A DNA stretch of 64,000 bases from Ricinus communis (Eukaryota; Streptophyta; Magnoliopsida; Malpighiales; Euphorbiaceae): the NCBI RefSeq assembly GCF_019578655.1, contig NC_063257.1, positions 14,446,001-14,510,000 on the forward strand, in the 5' to 3' direction. The notes below the pieces were generated by a model that was given only the letters and a program-made list of their open reading frames with translations, did no database searches and had not been told where the DNA came from. Both the position numbers and the translations under genes were made by a program. Shown here in pieces: positions 22,739 to 34,485 of this stretch (within the stretch, counting starts at the first letter, position 1; each line of letters begins with the position of its first letter).

Positions 22739-24193
22739 CTATTTGTGTAGCTACAATCTAAGGCAGTGAACCTATCGATACCGACTAGCACTAACGATGA
22801 GTATCAATGTCGTATTCTCGGGTAAGGGTGATCCTATAACTACTGCAGCATCTTACGATATCTAACCCTAACAAAATGAATGAAGTTGCTACTCTATGAT
22901 TAAATGTAAACAAGCGGTTAACTAAGTGTCAGATAGTTTGAAAGGATTTAGTAAAACAATCAAATAAAAAAGCAAACCCAAGGGGACCTAAGCTAGTTGG
23001 ATTTTAGTGAAGATAAAGATTATATTAATTACCAATTTTAATTACCCGTGGATGAATTCTTAACGGAATTCAGTTTTCCTCTCGAGATAACCAAATTCCT
23101 AAACCTAATAACCTAAAGTTAGAATCTCTTCCTAACAATCGATTATTAAATTAGCATTAAGCTTTAACCTGCCTCTATTAAGCTTTAACCTGCCTCTATT
23201 AAGCTTTGTTAATTCTTAATCCGGCTAGTCAATTACCTCTTATCTCTAATTGATCATTAACTAGTTCTTGCTATTCAAATTTCCAATTACTAAATGAATT
23301 TCTCAATTATATAAAGCAATCTAAATACTACAACTCACAATGTCTCATGAATAATGTGATTTCTCATTAATAATGAAAGCAAGAAGAGACAAGCATTGAT
23401 AATCAAAGTCTCATAATCATTAAAAACAATCCAACAACATAGGAGCCCCAATGGTTTTAACAAATTTAGTTACTCATACTAATAAGCAACACAAAGTAAA
23501 GAACAAATTTAGAAAAGTAAATTAAAGGCATGTACACCATTCTTCTTCAAGTTGGATGGAAAACCCTAAATTCCTAATTCCGAATGATGAACCCTAATTT
23601 GCCTCTTGAATGCCTTAAATCTCTTCTTGATCTTTAATTTGATGTTAAAACCAATGTAATCCTTCCTTCAATAGATGAAATGGTCTTCTAAAGTCAAGTA
23701 TTGAAGTCTGGGAAAAGATGGCTTATTCTTGTATATGTGAAATCCAGTCAGAAAATCGAATCCTTATTCAATAAATCGCATTTGCATATATAAATCTCTC
23801 GACGGCCGTGTTGAGTCCGAGCCGTCTTTGGACCTTCGAGTCCTGCAACTTGCAGCTTCTTCCTGGCTGTGCCCTCGTCGGTGCTGAGCTACCATGGGCC
23901 GTGGTGGCTTCGGAAACTGTGCCAAAATAGCACTCTTGAAGGTCAAGTGTTGATGGTTTAGCACAACCAGAGTCCAGGCCATGCTCAACCTTAGAATGCT
24001 AGTCCTTGCTCAATTTTGATGGATTCTGGTCCGTAATTGCGAGTATTTCCCTCGATTACTGATAATGTCCCTCAATAATGACCTGAAACATGAAAGGAAC
24101 CAAAACACAGGTGATTCTGGCATAATAAAAGATAACTATGCATAAAAATATAAACAATTGGCCATATAAACATGTATGAAATGATACACATTA
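22739..24193 (-). repeat. 3' LTR of element B
   Basis: The segment 22739-23133 matches 34493-34877 in the other LTR copy. The outer edge follows the polypurine tract at 24194. It contains a TATA box near 23787-23795 on the minus strand, with a GC-rich CACGGC/GCCGTG block (23800-23990) upstream of it. AGCTTTAACCTGCCTCTATT is repeated 2.5 times in tandem at 23159-23206. The outer 7 bp expected at 22732-22738 do not match the other LTR, so that end may be trimmed. Confidence 0.85.
23787..23990 (-). promoter_or_regulatory. LTR promoter of element B: TATA box and GC-rich upstream block
   Basis: On the minus strand GATTTATATATGC is preceded by GC-rich DNA with ACGGCCGTCG, CACAGCC and GAGCATGGCCTGGACTC motifs. 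The last is shared with element A's LTR (GAGCACGGCCTGGACTC at about 35089-35105). Confidence 0.6.
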
Positions 24194-24208
24194 AATCACC
24201 GCACACTT
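24194..24208 (-). other. Polypurine tract of element B
   Basis: On the minus strand it reads AAGTGTGCGGTGATT, matching element A's AAGTGTGGGGTGATT at 49480-49494. Confidence 0.85.
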
Positions 24209-25913
24209 AAGCTTTTGCTTGTCCTCAAGTAATGAATAACTTAATACATGCACAAGCAACAATCACCCCTCAAAATCCATGCTAAAGTTCACAACTCAAC
24301 CTTATTCAACAAATAAAGAATGAAACTCAAGTAACTAACAAGTTATACACCTTTAAAGAAAAACTATAACAATACCATCTCGGGGTACAACTTATATAAC
24401 AATTCAGCATTAAAGACTAAGAACCATTGCCTCACAGGAATCTCTCAAATCACTCACAGTATTTACAGGTAAACAAGAAAATTCCCTCAACGCAGCTGCA
24501 CACAACCTGTTTACCATAAGCTTGCTCATCAATCTCATCTTTGCTACCGCGAATAAATGAATACCAAAATCAAAGGGTCTTTACAAGGGTTGAAATATGG
24601 TTGAGGTAAAGGTAAGAATATTTGGATAGAAATGTAAAGTATACTGAAAAATCATGCACTTATTTGAAATGAATGCTTCAGGAACTGAGTGTTAAAACAA
24701 CAAAAATACTCACTAAGCCTTATTTGAAGTAAAGGATGCTCACAAGAATTAAATTCAAAAAAGCTAAGAGCTAAGAAATAAGTTAGAATTTTTTTTATAT
24801 ATACTATGTATATATATTACAGCAGCTTATATAGGGGCTGCATGATTAGTAACATAAACAATGAAAATAGTTATCCAATTTAGATTGAAGGGAGCATCAA
24901 AGAATGACTAAAAAGACTACATGAATTTATAACAAAGTTAGGCACTATGATTCCATAAATGGAGAAGCATAACACATAATTACTCAGTATACAAGGTGAA
25001 AGGAAAGATAGATGTATAGAATGGTGTATGTGTAGTGTATAGGTGTAACTCATGAAGAAAAGGTTAAGGCTCAAAACTGGCTGACCAATGGAAACAAAGG
25101 GTAGGCTTTTGGCTAGATGTGGTGAATTCCTAAATTGCCCAAATCATCTTATGGTATTCAAAAATTCATGTAACCTCAACAAGCATTACAGAGTAAGTTC
25201 TAGAAATAAAATTAAGTACAGTGCACACTCAAACAAGAAAAATCATGAGCATAATGTGCAATGGATGCTCAAATTTTAGTTCAAAAACTCACATTTGAAA
25301 TGGCTAAAATTTGCAATTGGTTCCCAGACTTATCAATTGAATCATCACAAAAATTGTATAAGAGATTGGCATAATCAAAGTTCAAAGTCAAAGGTTGTAA
25401 ATTTACAAGAAACTCAAGTAACACCGGTTTAACTCGGCCAAATTGACATATTGAATACAGTGAAATTGCTTTCAAGAAAAAAAAATCGAGAGGGACAATC
25501 AATTTCTAGTGTGTGAATTAAGTCATTAATTACGAATAGACTAAGCTTAAGTGTCATGAAAAACCTAGGTCATAACATCCCAAGAATAGTCCATTATCAT
25601 TGCCTAAACAATCAAGGGATAGAGCCACAGATACCTACCCCACACTTAAGTATAACACTGCCCATAGTGTTAGAAAAATAAAATTGGGTATAACACATAA
25701 CTTAGCACATCAGAAAAATGAAAATCATATTAAATGTACATATCAAGAAGGCGAAGCAAAGTGTTCCACTAAAACAACATAACATGAAAGGAAAATGAAA
25801 GAAAATAACAAAAAATAAAAATGCAAAAAGAAACTAAAGTAAAGTAAAATAAAAATAAAGAAGGAAAATAAAAAGGAAAAGGAAAAGAATAATAGCACAA
25901 ATTTTTGTCACTG
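24209..25913 (-). other. 3' untranslated region of element B
   Basis: Non-coding and homologous in reverse complement to 47880-49479 of element A. Shared landmarks include TATATATATTACAGCAGCTT near 24808-24827 (reverse complement near 48880) and the CACACTTAAG block at about 25642. Open frames here (25088-25279, 25281-25502, 25600-25782) are not genes. Confidence 0.75.
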
Positions 25914-26753
25914 CTAGTAGTCTACCGAAGGCGCATCCTCACTGGCTGGATTTGCTGGAGGGTGAGGAGTAGGGGAAGGCGCTGAAGGAGGGGGCGGCAG
26001 TGGTGGCACAGGGTCTGTGAAGCAACCTGCTAGATTGAACTCCATATCATCAATGAATCGCTAATTTTGTGCTCCGGTCTCCGCCATCTTTTCAATCTGC
26101 TCCGCCATTAGATCTGTTTGGGTGGCCTGCCTATCCAGCCCATGCATAAGCTGCTGGAGCATATCGTTTAAACCCTGAAACTGTGCCCTAGTCTCCTCTT
26201 GAAACTGCCCAATCTCCTTTCTGTGCTGCAGAAACTCAGTATAGTGCTGCTGTTGTAAATCACAAACTCGATCTAGTCGGTCAGCCAAAGCACTAATCTA
26301 AGCACTCGATGTCCCTGCAGAATAAGAAAAGGAGGCTCCAGATGTAGGCATAAACATTCTGGCTGGGTTAGGAATCCTAACATCTAGAATCTCAGCCGTA
26401 GGGTATTAGGCTCCTCTAGCTGCTACCTCTCTAGCCTCCCTTACTATTGCGCTGACGAGCCTGTACTCTATGCCATGTGGGTGTCGAGTAGCCGTGATCA
26501 TCTGCATGTTGATCATCTGTCTGATCCCTAGTGGTGTCATATCACCAATATGAGAAAGCTTGGACAAACAGTTGTCCAATACATCTAGTCTCTTGGTTAA
26601 CCTAGTCACATATGGGCCAAAACAACAGTGCATCTTCTTCTAGAGGTCGACTATGATTGAACGGACTTGACGAGCCAATAGATATCCCAAGTCAAGCTTC
26701 TTACAATGTTGCATAGCCCAGAGGATGAATACATCGGTCTGTGTGACCGCTCC
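25914..26753 (-). pseudogene. 3' part of the env-like/ATHILA-ORF1-like gene of element B
   Basis: Minus-strand blocks MHCCFGPYVTRLTKRLDVLD (from 26633), IRQMINMQMITATRHPHGIE, MADRLDRVCDLQQQHYTEF (from 26288) and a closing SEDAPSVDY before the TAG at 25914 align block by block with 47193-47879 of element A. The region after the MADRLDRV block is heptad-like and may form a coiled coil. The gene continues at 29700 beyond an inserted solo LTR. Stops are present at 26060 and 26405. Position after integrase in Athila-type elements is that of the so-called env-like ORF. I see no transmembrane helix, so an envelope role is not supported by this sequence. Confidence 0.75.
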
Positions 26754-27388
26754 AAAACTTTCACGACCCCATCTGTGGGCCCGTGACCGACACTAGGGAA
26801 TGGGTAGGCGTAAGGCCACCGAATCCCGTAGTAAGCCTGACACTCACTGACTTAAATAAATCTTATCTCATTTAATACTATTGATTCCACAATTTCGTAA
26901 CCATTAAATTCACATAATTAATTCGGTCTGCCAGAAGAATTAGGCGAGACCCAAAACTACAAGGAAATACAATAGATAAGTCTATTAATTCTACTGCGGA
27001 GAATCTAAGATTTTACAAGTTAACATACCAAATAAATTACATCACCTGATGATGAAGGAGTCGGGTTATTAGATAAGAGTCGCGAGAAGACTAACAGTCA
27101 CGGATCTGAAAAACAATAAGATTGAGACTGTCAGTCTCGAGAGTGAGTTAAAATCATATATCTAGCAAACATCTCAATAACACATTTATTTTATTTGAAA
27201 TAAATAATAAGTCATGCAAAAATAAACGTGTCATGTCATGCTTAAATTAAATAAAATAATTTTCACACGCTATGGGACGGAGTACTCCAGTAGATCCCTA
27301 ATCTCAACACAAACATCTCGATCAATCTCCATACTGACATCTCGGCTAATCTCAACTCTAACATCCCGACTAATCTCATTCCAATAGA

Positions 27389-27660
27389 ACTGGCACCCAG
27401 AGAGCGAAGCTCGACCAGGGTCCTTAACTCCAGTCCGGTCACTTAATATTCACTATCAGCCTAAGCCTTTCGGCTCTCTTATTCTAATAAGACTAGCGCC
27501 CAGAGAGCAAAGCTCGACCAGGGACCTTACCTCCAGTCTGGTCACTTAGATTTCCAAATAAGCCGGCGCCTAGAGAGCAATGCTCAACCAGGGACCTTTA
27601 CTCCAGCAACCACACTCTACTAAGCCCAGAGAGTGATGCTCGACCAGGGAAAGTCCTAAT
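27389..27660. repeat. Four tandem units inside the solo LTR
   Basis: GGCACCCAGAGAGCGAAGCT, GGCGCCCAGAGAGCAAAGCT, GGCGCCTAGAGAGCAATGCT and AGCCCAGAGAGTGATGCT each lead into CGACCAGGG (CAACCAGGG in unit 3) at 27389, 27494, 27565 and about 27633. Spacing shrinks from about 105 to about 70 bp. The first two units also share a CCAGTC(C/T)GGTCACTTA tail. Confidence 0.8.
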
Positions 27661-28379
27661 CTTTACTTTTCAAATTTACCTATTTACCCTTTTCCATCAC
27701 TCTCGAACCTATACCGATACACTCATCAACCTAATATGTTCTACTGCAGTCCCATCCCGTGTCAAAACAAAATCAATAAAAATTCTAATGCAGAAAATGA
27801 AGCATGCATAAACAGTACATAACCAATTAGTCAAAATATTAATCATTAAATCAAAGATATCATATAAAATATTTGCATGACACACGTAAGCAGATATATG
27901 ACTTTAACTCACAGCTTTGGCGACCTCCTAGCTCTGCTCCGGTGCCTCGGATGGAGCGAGCCGGACAGACAGATTATCTAATCATGGAAAATAATTTATC
28001 AAAATGCTGAAATAATTGACCATTAATCCTAGGTCTAGATTCCTAGGACTGACTATCTAAAATCTCGACTTTGTTAAATTCTACCGAAACTTCGGCAGAA
28101 CCTCCCTTATAACATGGACATTTGCCCCCCGTAAAATGGGTCCAGGACCTGCCAGAAAAACACTTCAAATATCCAACAATTCATACAACGGGAGTCGGAT
28201 CCCCAAGACTTCACTAATTTCCCGATTCCGCCACACATCACAAAACACAACCAAGGCAGGCAGTTTGACAACAAATATTTTAACACACAATATTTTCTAA
28301 TATTCAACACAATTCAATAAACATATAACTTTATCAAGTAATTCTAAAATCAACGGGTCAGAGAAAATTACTGAGACGC

Positions 28380-28990
28380 TTGATTGCTCAGTCGACTCGC
28401 CTCCAGCCGCCGGAGTCCGATCGACGATCCGAACACACCATCGGACTAGAAACGACGCGCTGATGACGATCCCTGCTTTCGATTTCCAAATCCGACCCCC
28501 AATCATCCAGAGAGATTTACGGACGATCTCGGCCGTCGATTTACAAACGAAGCCTGATCGCCATGAAACCGGTGCCATTTCGAAGTTTGAGCTGAGGAGA
28601 GTCGGAATACCCCCTCTGATCGTCCATCCGCCGCCGGAGCTCGCCGGAAAAGCAGGAAAATGTAGCTGCCACATACTTTCTCTCTCCACCGTGAACTTCC
28701 GACTCCGGCCACCATTGTCGACACTGCCACCGCCAAAAGGAAGCTCTCGCCGAGGGGAGTCGATCGCCACCAAGATCACGCAAGAATCGACGCCGAAGCG
28801 CGCGGCGCAAGGAAGCTTCACCACCTTCCTCTTCGCGTGTGTTGTGCCGTGCCGCCCGCCGAAAGATCGGCCGACGCCACCACCGTGAACCAGACGCCGC
28901 CGCCTTCCTCCTTCTTTTTCTTGACCATCTCCCTCTCTCTCTCTCCCCGGATCTTCTTTTCTTTTTTCTTTCTTTCAATATCGACATTTA
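28380..28990. other. GC-rich block in the solo LTR, not a gene
   Basis: It is rich in CGCCGGAG/GCCGCC-type motifs, and open frames run on both strands at once (28297-28824 and 28541-28987 minus, 28463-28888 plus). This is what GC-rich, stop-poor DNA gives. It is probably the LTR's promoter-proximal region. Confidence 0.6.
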
Positions 28991-29699
28991 GCCCCTGAAG
29001 TTTTCTTTCTTACCTTTTGGTCCCTCAACTTTTTTAATTACAACAAATTCACCCTGTAAAATTTCTAATTAACTCCTAAACTTTTCTTTAGCCTTTCAAT
29101 TAAGCCCCTAACTATTTAATTTGGGCCAAATTAGAGTTATTAAAAATACACAATTATTTATATATATATATATACCCCTGCCGACATATTTATTTATAAA
29201 AATACCAAACATACAAATTTTCATTAAACCCCCATAATAATAAAATCATTCTTTTAATCCTCATTCCAAATAAATTTTTAATTTATTCCTAACACACAAT
29301 TAATTTAAATAACCAATTTGCTAAATATTTTCCAACTTAAAATTAAATACCACTAGCTAATTAAAATACCAATTTTTCCAAGAAATTTCTTTTATAAAAA
29401 CATTCTTTACAAATTCTTCCAATATATAATTCTATTTATATATATATACATTTGGGGAAAATTTGGAATGACAAAAAATATAATTTATTTCTCAAATAAT
29501 TTACTTAATTAATTTCTTAAAATTTCAAACTAATAGGATATAGAAAATAACTCCTTATTTATCTAGCATTAAAATTCCATTTAATTCATTCCAACTGAAC
29601 CAAATAAAAATAAAATAAAATTAATTTAAATAAAAAACTCATTATTAATCATTATTAATATTATCCTTATTAAAGAAAAATTCCGGGTATTACAAAAAC

Positions 29700-30411
29700 T
29701 ATCTTCCCTGCCTGTAATCGTATAAGCTAACAAAGTATGGAGATAGCGGAGATGATTCAAAAGGTTAGACGCCTTAGACCTGCTAGGGTAGTATGATTCC
29801 AGCTTGAGTACTAATGAATCCCACATGGTGTCGTACGAGATTGGGTTAATGTAGATGCATCCCTGATACTCCTCGTCCGAGGTCTTCTGCTCAGTCCATA
29901 ATCCCAAATGCATCTCGAATTATGGAACTGGCATTGAGAACTGCCTTCCTCCAAGTCTGAAGTAAACTGCATCAGGTTGATGCCAGTTTGTGATATGTTG
30001 CTGCAGAAAGAAGGTGCTGAGGAATTCAATTGTGAGCTCGTGGTAGGTTGGCTCAATGATGTTGAAGAACCGTGCGTAAGGCAGAGTGTCGAGCAGTGCA
30101 CGCACATCCTAAGCCAATCCCACTCTCTCCAGGGATACAAAGTCGATGCAACATCCAACCATTACTTGCTTCTATCCCATGACTTGGAAGCGGCTCTCAT
30201 TATCAAATTCTGAAATGTCCATAAGGGATGTCGACTAGGTGTGGGTGGATTTGCAGCTGGTGCTCTTCATGCTCAGACTAGTTGCTATTGTGATGGGGGT
30301 GCTAGTGCTGATGAAGGTGAAGTGGAGGAAGATGTTCCTTCGCCACGTGGGCGCTTATTGGTAGCGGCGCAGTTGCGGTTGCTTTCGACGAGATTGATTG
30401 TGGTCCCTCAT
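29700..30411 (-). pseudogene. 5' part of the env-like/ATHILA-ORF1-like gene of element B
   Basis: The start codon is ATG at 30411-30409, six bases inside an intron acceptor at 30417/30416. The translation opens MRDHNQSRRKQPQLRRY and then shifts frame to KRPRGEGTSSSTSP, matching element A's MTDSDQSRRKQP and CGEGTSSSTAPE. Further blocks are MRALLDTLPYARFFNIIEPT (30105), YHELTIEFLSTFFLQQHITN, and MHLGLWTEQKTSDEEYQGCI (29913), with YINPISYDTMWDSLVLKLES. At least three frameshifts or stops break it. This fold is that of the ATHILA ORF-1 family as I remember it. The function is unknown. Confidence 0.72.
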
Positions 30412-30416
30412 ATTGC

Positions 30417-30894
30417 CTAATACAGTCAATCATTAGTATTCGAACAAGAAATCAAGTTAACATAAATTATACCGAAAATCAAGTAGCATAAGGGCTATAA
30501 TTTGACTAATAAAAAACTTTAGTCTTAAAGCTAAGACTAAAGCCTCAATTTCCTATAGAAAACTAATTCACAATTACATTCCAGCTCACATTATTGCGCA
30601 CCAAATAAAGAAAATTTATGCTATTAATTTTTCATAGTAAAATGCCATAAATAAATTGCTGCCAAACCCCACACCTAACATTTTATTATTCAAAATCACA
30701 CAAACATAGTAACTAATCTAAACTAATTCTAATCTAAGTCAAATTTAAGCAGTGTAACAAAACAAAACAATAACTCAATCTAAGCAATAAAGATTGATAA
30801 CTACTAAAGCGTATCAAAATGTCTGAAATAATAAAAATTACATAAAAGAAAAATCAAATTTAACCAAATAAAAGCAAAAGGCGAAGAGACTTAC
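30417..30894 (-). other. Intron-like segment before the env-like gene of element B
   Basis: The donor on the minus strand is CTCAA|GTAAGTCTCTTC at 30894, and the acceptor is CTGTATTAG|GCAATATG at 30417. Element A has the same donor context (CCAA|GTAAGTCTCTTCACTT) and an acceptor at the same distance from its ATG. Conservation between two diverged elements supports a real intron. Confidence 0.65.
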
Positions 30895-30995
30895 TTGAGA
30901 TTGCCGTGACAGGTAAGAAAAAATCAAGACAAAGAAGAAACAACACCTTAGAGCTTAGAGAGGGAAAAGTAGGAAAAGTTTTTGAAATGGTATGC

Positions 30996-31420
30996 TTATA
31001 TAGTCATAGGGGTCGACGGCGGTGGAAGGCCGCCGGTCAAGATGGCTGACTCTACCCGTCGAACCCCAAGCTTCATCCTCTTGCCATACCACCACGGGTG
31101 AGGGCATGGTTGTGCTGTGGTATTGCTGCCCGTGGTGCCTTTGGAAGTCGTGGTGGATGACTAATTCTTCTTTGTGCTTCACGTACATGTCCATCACGGG
31201 CTGGGGCATGGGCGTGGTGACCGGCACGGCCTGGTGTTGCAGACTGTGGTGGCCTCATAAACCGTGGTGGACGACTAATTTCCTAAGCTCTTCATGTGCA
31301 TATTGATCACGGGTAGGACTTCGGCCATGCTGAGGGATCCAACCCGTGATGCCCACGGAAACCGTGGTGGATGGGTAAAGTCCAAGCTTTCCTTCGCCAT
31401 CACGAGTCGCCAAACTCCTA
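30996..31420 (-). promoter_or_regulatory. Internal TATA box and GC-rich block of element B
   Basis: On the minus strand GACTATATAAGCATACC sits about 100 bp before the splice donor. It is preceded by GC-rich DNA with repeated CCACGGGC, CCCGTGATGG and CCACCACGG motifs. The flanking DNA is AT-rich. The open frames called here on both strands are artefacts of the GC-rich block. Confidence 0.6.
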
Positions 31421-31750
31421 CTTATGTTCAACACATACATGCACACATTTAGGCTATAATTCAAGTAAAATGTATCAGACAGGGAAGTTCGTCTTCACTA
31501 AGTACCAAAATCTTATTTAAGTTACTAGAAACCCTAGATTCAGACAATTATGTTTAATTACTAAGTAAGTGTTCTAACTACCATCAAGCATGCAAACGAC
31601 TGATAAAATAAAAATGTTAAGAAAAATATAAAATTAAAATGCCTCCCAAAAAGCGTTTCTTTTTAGTTCTTGAGTCATTTAGCTGGACTTGGTAGCAGCA
31701 TTCCTGCACCACAGCCAAATTGAGAAGGTGTGCTTAATGTAAGCTGGGGC
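31421..31750 (-). other. Post-integrase spacer joined directly to protease frame
   Basis: On the minus strand AAGAAACGCTTTTTGGGAGG, just after GTCCAGCTAAATGACTC, is the sequence normally found after the integrase stop in Athila-type elements. Here it follows protease almost at once, which marks the pol deletion joint. Confidence 0.65.
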
Positions 31751-32880
31751 CTAAGGCATATGACCGCAAGGAGGCGATCCAATGTGTGCAGCAGATGGCC
31801 AAGGAAGCGTTCTCCACACTAAGTTGGGATGCCTATTCATCCACTCCAAATCCTGTCTACATGACTTGTCATAAACAAACTTGTAACTACCCTTCACGGG
31901 TGTATCATAGCACGAAGTTTCAAATTGATACAAGTTATTTTCTTCAAACGAATAACACACATCAATAGGAAAGGAAACATGAAAAGCATCATCAATTAGT
32001 ATATCCTGTGGTGGCTTATCACATGCAAGACCAATCCCATCAATAGCACAAATGGCATGAACATGGTCGGCGGGAGAACTATTAAATGGGAGTAAAGTAA
32101 AAGTAACATAGTCATCCCCTATATTAAGCTCTAGCTTTTCCTCAAACACGTCTATTTTAGCTCTAGCCGTGGCAAGGAAAGGTCTCCCTAAAATCGAAGG
32201 CACACCATGCTCATTATCCATATCCATAACCACAAAGTCCATAGGAAATATGAATTTATCTACCTTGACTAGCACATTCTCTACGATTCCCCTAGGAAGC
32301 TTAACAAAATGATCAGCTAATTGAATGCACATCCTAGTGGGTTTTGCCTCCCCCAAACCTAGTTTATTGAACATACTCGTGGGCATGACATTTATGCTAG
32401 CACCTAAATCATCTAATGCATCATCAACACACAAGTTACCCAAAGTGAAAGGAATAGTAAAACTCCCTGAGTCGTGACGTTTCTCTGGTAACTTGCTCTG
32501 AAACACTGCTGAGCACTCTTCATTAAACTTAACATATGCTACCTCCTCCAACTTGCTTTTGCTGCTAAGTATGTCCTTCAAGAACTTGGCATACTTCGGC
32601 ATCTGCTTCAATACATCGACAAAAGGCAAGTTATTCTGCAATTGTCTAAAAAAATCCAAAAACTTATTGAACTGCTCTTGCGCTTCTACTTTCTTCAGTC
32701 TAGCATGATAAGGAATCTTGGGCTGATACTCCTTGACTGGGATTGGTTTCACCTTTTGCCTCTCAAGTTCCTTAACCTTACTGTTCACCTCAACCTGCAC
32801 ATCAATAGTGGAATCGTTAAAAATAGGCTTAGAAAGAGCTGAAACTAACTTACCCGAACGCAAAGTGATGGCCTTCATGT
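31751..32880 (-). pseudogene. Gag tail and aspartic protease of element B
   Basis: A single open frame of 396 codons (32941-31751) begins in the gag/protease linker (HMKAITLRSGKLV) and runs through SFTIPFTLGNLCVDDALDDL, GASINVMPTSMFNKLGLGEA, VLVKVDKFIFPMDFVVMDMD, and PSILGRPFLATARAKIDVFE. The DLGAS block is the aspartic protease active site of Athila-type elements. The frame is open, unlike most here, but it is not complete: it is fused at the C-terminus to HIGSPPCGHMP, which reads into post-integrase spacer. The protease domain could be translated only as part of gag, whose frame is broken upstream. Confidence 0.82.
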
Positions 32881-34317
32881 GCTCCCTCGGGTTAGACTTA
32901 GTGGTGCTGGGGAGTGTTCCTTGTTGCCTCTCAAACAACATCTTAGAAATCTGCCAATCTGACTTTCCAAGTTCTGAATGGACGCCTGCTGATTTCTAAG
33001 AGCACTGTTAGTCTGTTGGAACCTCGTTTCAGTAGACGTGACAAATTTCATCATTAGCTCTTCCAAGTTAGATTTCTTCTCGGCTGGTAGCGGAAGCTCT
33101 GATGGTCCAGCCTGCTGCTGCTGTTGTGGTGGCTACTGATGCAGTCTTTGAAAGCCTGGTGGACCCTAGGCATTATTATTGCACCAACTAAAATTGGGGC
33201 AATTTCTCCACCCAGGATTGTATGTGCTGCTATAAGGGTTGTTCTGCTGTCCAGGCGTATTTCCCATGTAATTAACCTGTTCACGGTCAGCAAAAATAAT
33301 AGATGAAGTAGAGGAGCTAGCAAACATACCTCCCGCATTACAGTTTGCACCGTAGCACAGGCCATTGCAAAACTCGCAGCTTATCTGGGCTGCATAAACC
33401 AGCATCTGAAGCTATTCTAATTTCTTGGTTAGAAGCTCCACTTGAGCTGCCAAGGCTGCTGTGGAGTCTAGCTGGTTGACCACTCCCTATTTGACTAGCC
33501 GACTCCTAGAGGATTGCCACTGGTAGTTGTTCATGGCCATCTCCTCTATCAGATTTTGTGCCTGCTCCAGCGTCTTACTGTTCAAGGCCCCACCTACTGC
33601 AGTATCTACCATTTACTTAGTAGCAAGGTTCAGACCACTGTAAAAGGTCTGAACCTGCATCCATATTGGTAGACCGTGGTGCGGACAGCATCTCAACAAG
33701 TCCTTGTACCTCTCCTAGGCATCATACAAGCTCTCGTCATCCATCTGCACAAAAGAAGAAATATCATTTCTCAATTTAGCAGTCTTAGCTGGAGGAAAGT
33801 ACTTGTAAAGAAATTTTTTGGCCAAAGATTTCTAGGTAGTGATAGTGTTCGGTGGAAAGGACTGTAGCCATCTCTTTGCTCTATCCCTCAAAGAAAATGG
33901 AGATAATCTTAGCCGGATGGCATCATCGGTAGTTCCATTTATCTTGAACGTGTCGCACATCTCTAAAAAGTTGGCTATATGGGCATTGGGATCCTCGCTT
34001 AGTAGCCTTCCAAACTGTACACTCTGCTGTACCATCTGGATCATATTTGGCTTTATTTTGAAATTGTTAGCTGCCATCGGCGGTCAGAGTATACTCGTCT
34101 GTGTCCCATCCAATGATGGTTTAGCAAACTCGTACATTGTTTTGTTGGCGTCTGCCACAACATTTCTGTTGTGATTCTCCATCCCTACTAGTCTATCAAT
34201 AGGTATCTCAACCTTAATCTCCTCTTCTACCAATTGTAAACGCTTCCTTAAAAGTCTGAGGGATCGCTCTAGATCATACAAAGGCTCTACAAGATCAGAG
34301 CTAGAGCTCTTTGTCAT
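32881..34317 (-). pseudogene. gag of element B
   Basis: The start at 34317 (MTKSSSSDLVEPLYDLERSL) lies directly after a CCTAG|GTAGTTT acceptor-like sequence, as in element A. Blocks follow in order: MENHNRNVVADANKTMYEFA, MAANNFKIKPNMIQMVQQSV, FKINGTTDDAIRLRLSPFSL and RDRAKRWLQSFP (the conserved Retrotrans_gag core), and the knuckle region around SCEFCNGLCYGANC. The knuckle lacks the His of CCHC. The C-terminal NYMGNTPGQQNNPYSSTYNP block is shared with element A. Frameshifts occur near 33840 and 33400, and stops fall at several points. Confidence 0.85.
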
Positions 34318-34450
34318 AAACTACCTAGGAATGGAAGGTAGCAACCAAAGAACAAAAGTACATAAAAGAATAAAATTAAATAAAATAAAGACAGAAAATA
34401 AAAATGGTTAAATTAACACAAACACAAATTCACTCCAGTTCACACAAAAA

Positions 34451-34469
34451 TTCCTCGGCAACGGCACCA
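34451..34469 (-). other. Primer-binding site of element B (tRNA-Asp type)
   Basis: On the minus strand TGGTGCCGTTGCCGAGGAA matches the TGGCGCCGTTGCCGGGGA site used by Athila/Tat elements, with two changes. Confidence 0.85.
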
Positions 34470-34485
34470 AAAACTTAATAAGCTA

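Larger units (their letters stand above)
26754..29699 (-). mobile_element. Solo LTR, probably Tekay/Del-type chromovirus, with TSD
   Basis: AAAAC at 26754-26758 and 29695-29699 flanks a single 2936-bp block. On the minus strand the block begins TGTAATACCCGGAA, a start common to large plant chromovirus LTRs. The other end contains GTGACCGACACTAGGGAATG and GAATCCCGTAGTAAGCCTGA, familiar from Tekay/Del LTRs (assignment from memory of the family, not a search). There is no internal coding region. Removing the block restores the env-like gene: the flanking coding halves then join at the place where element A is continuous (about 47067-47090). Confidence 0.8.

Noticed and set aside
28297..28987. 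Open frames of 175, 148 and 141 codons on both strands
   Set aside because: They overlap each other in a GC-rich, stop-poor block inside a solo LTR and resemble no protein family.
31022..31306. Trp/Cys-rich plus-strand open frame and minus-strand partners
   Set aside because: They overlap the GC-rich internal promoter block of element B and have no family resemblance.
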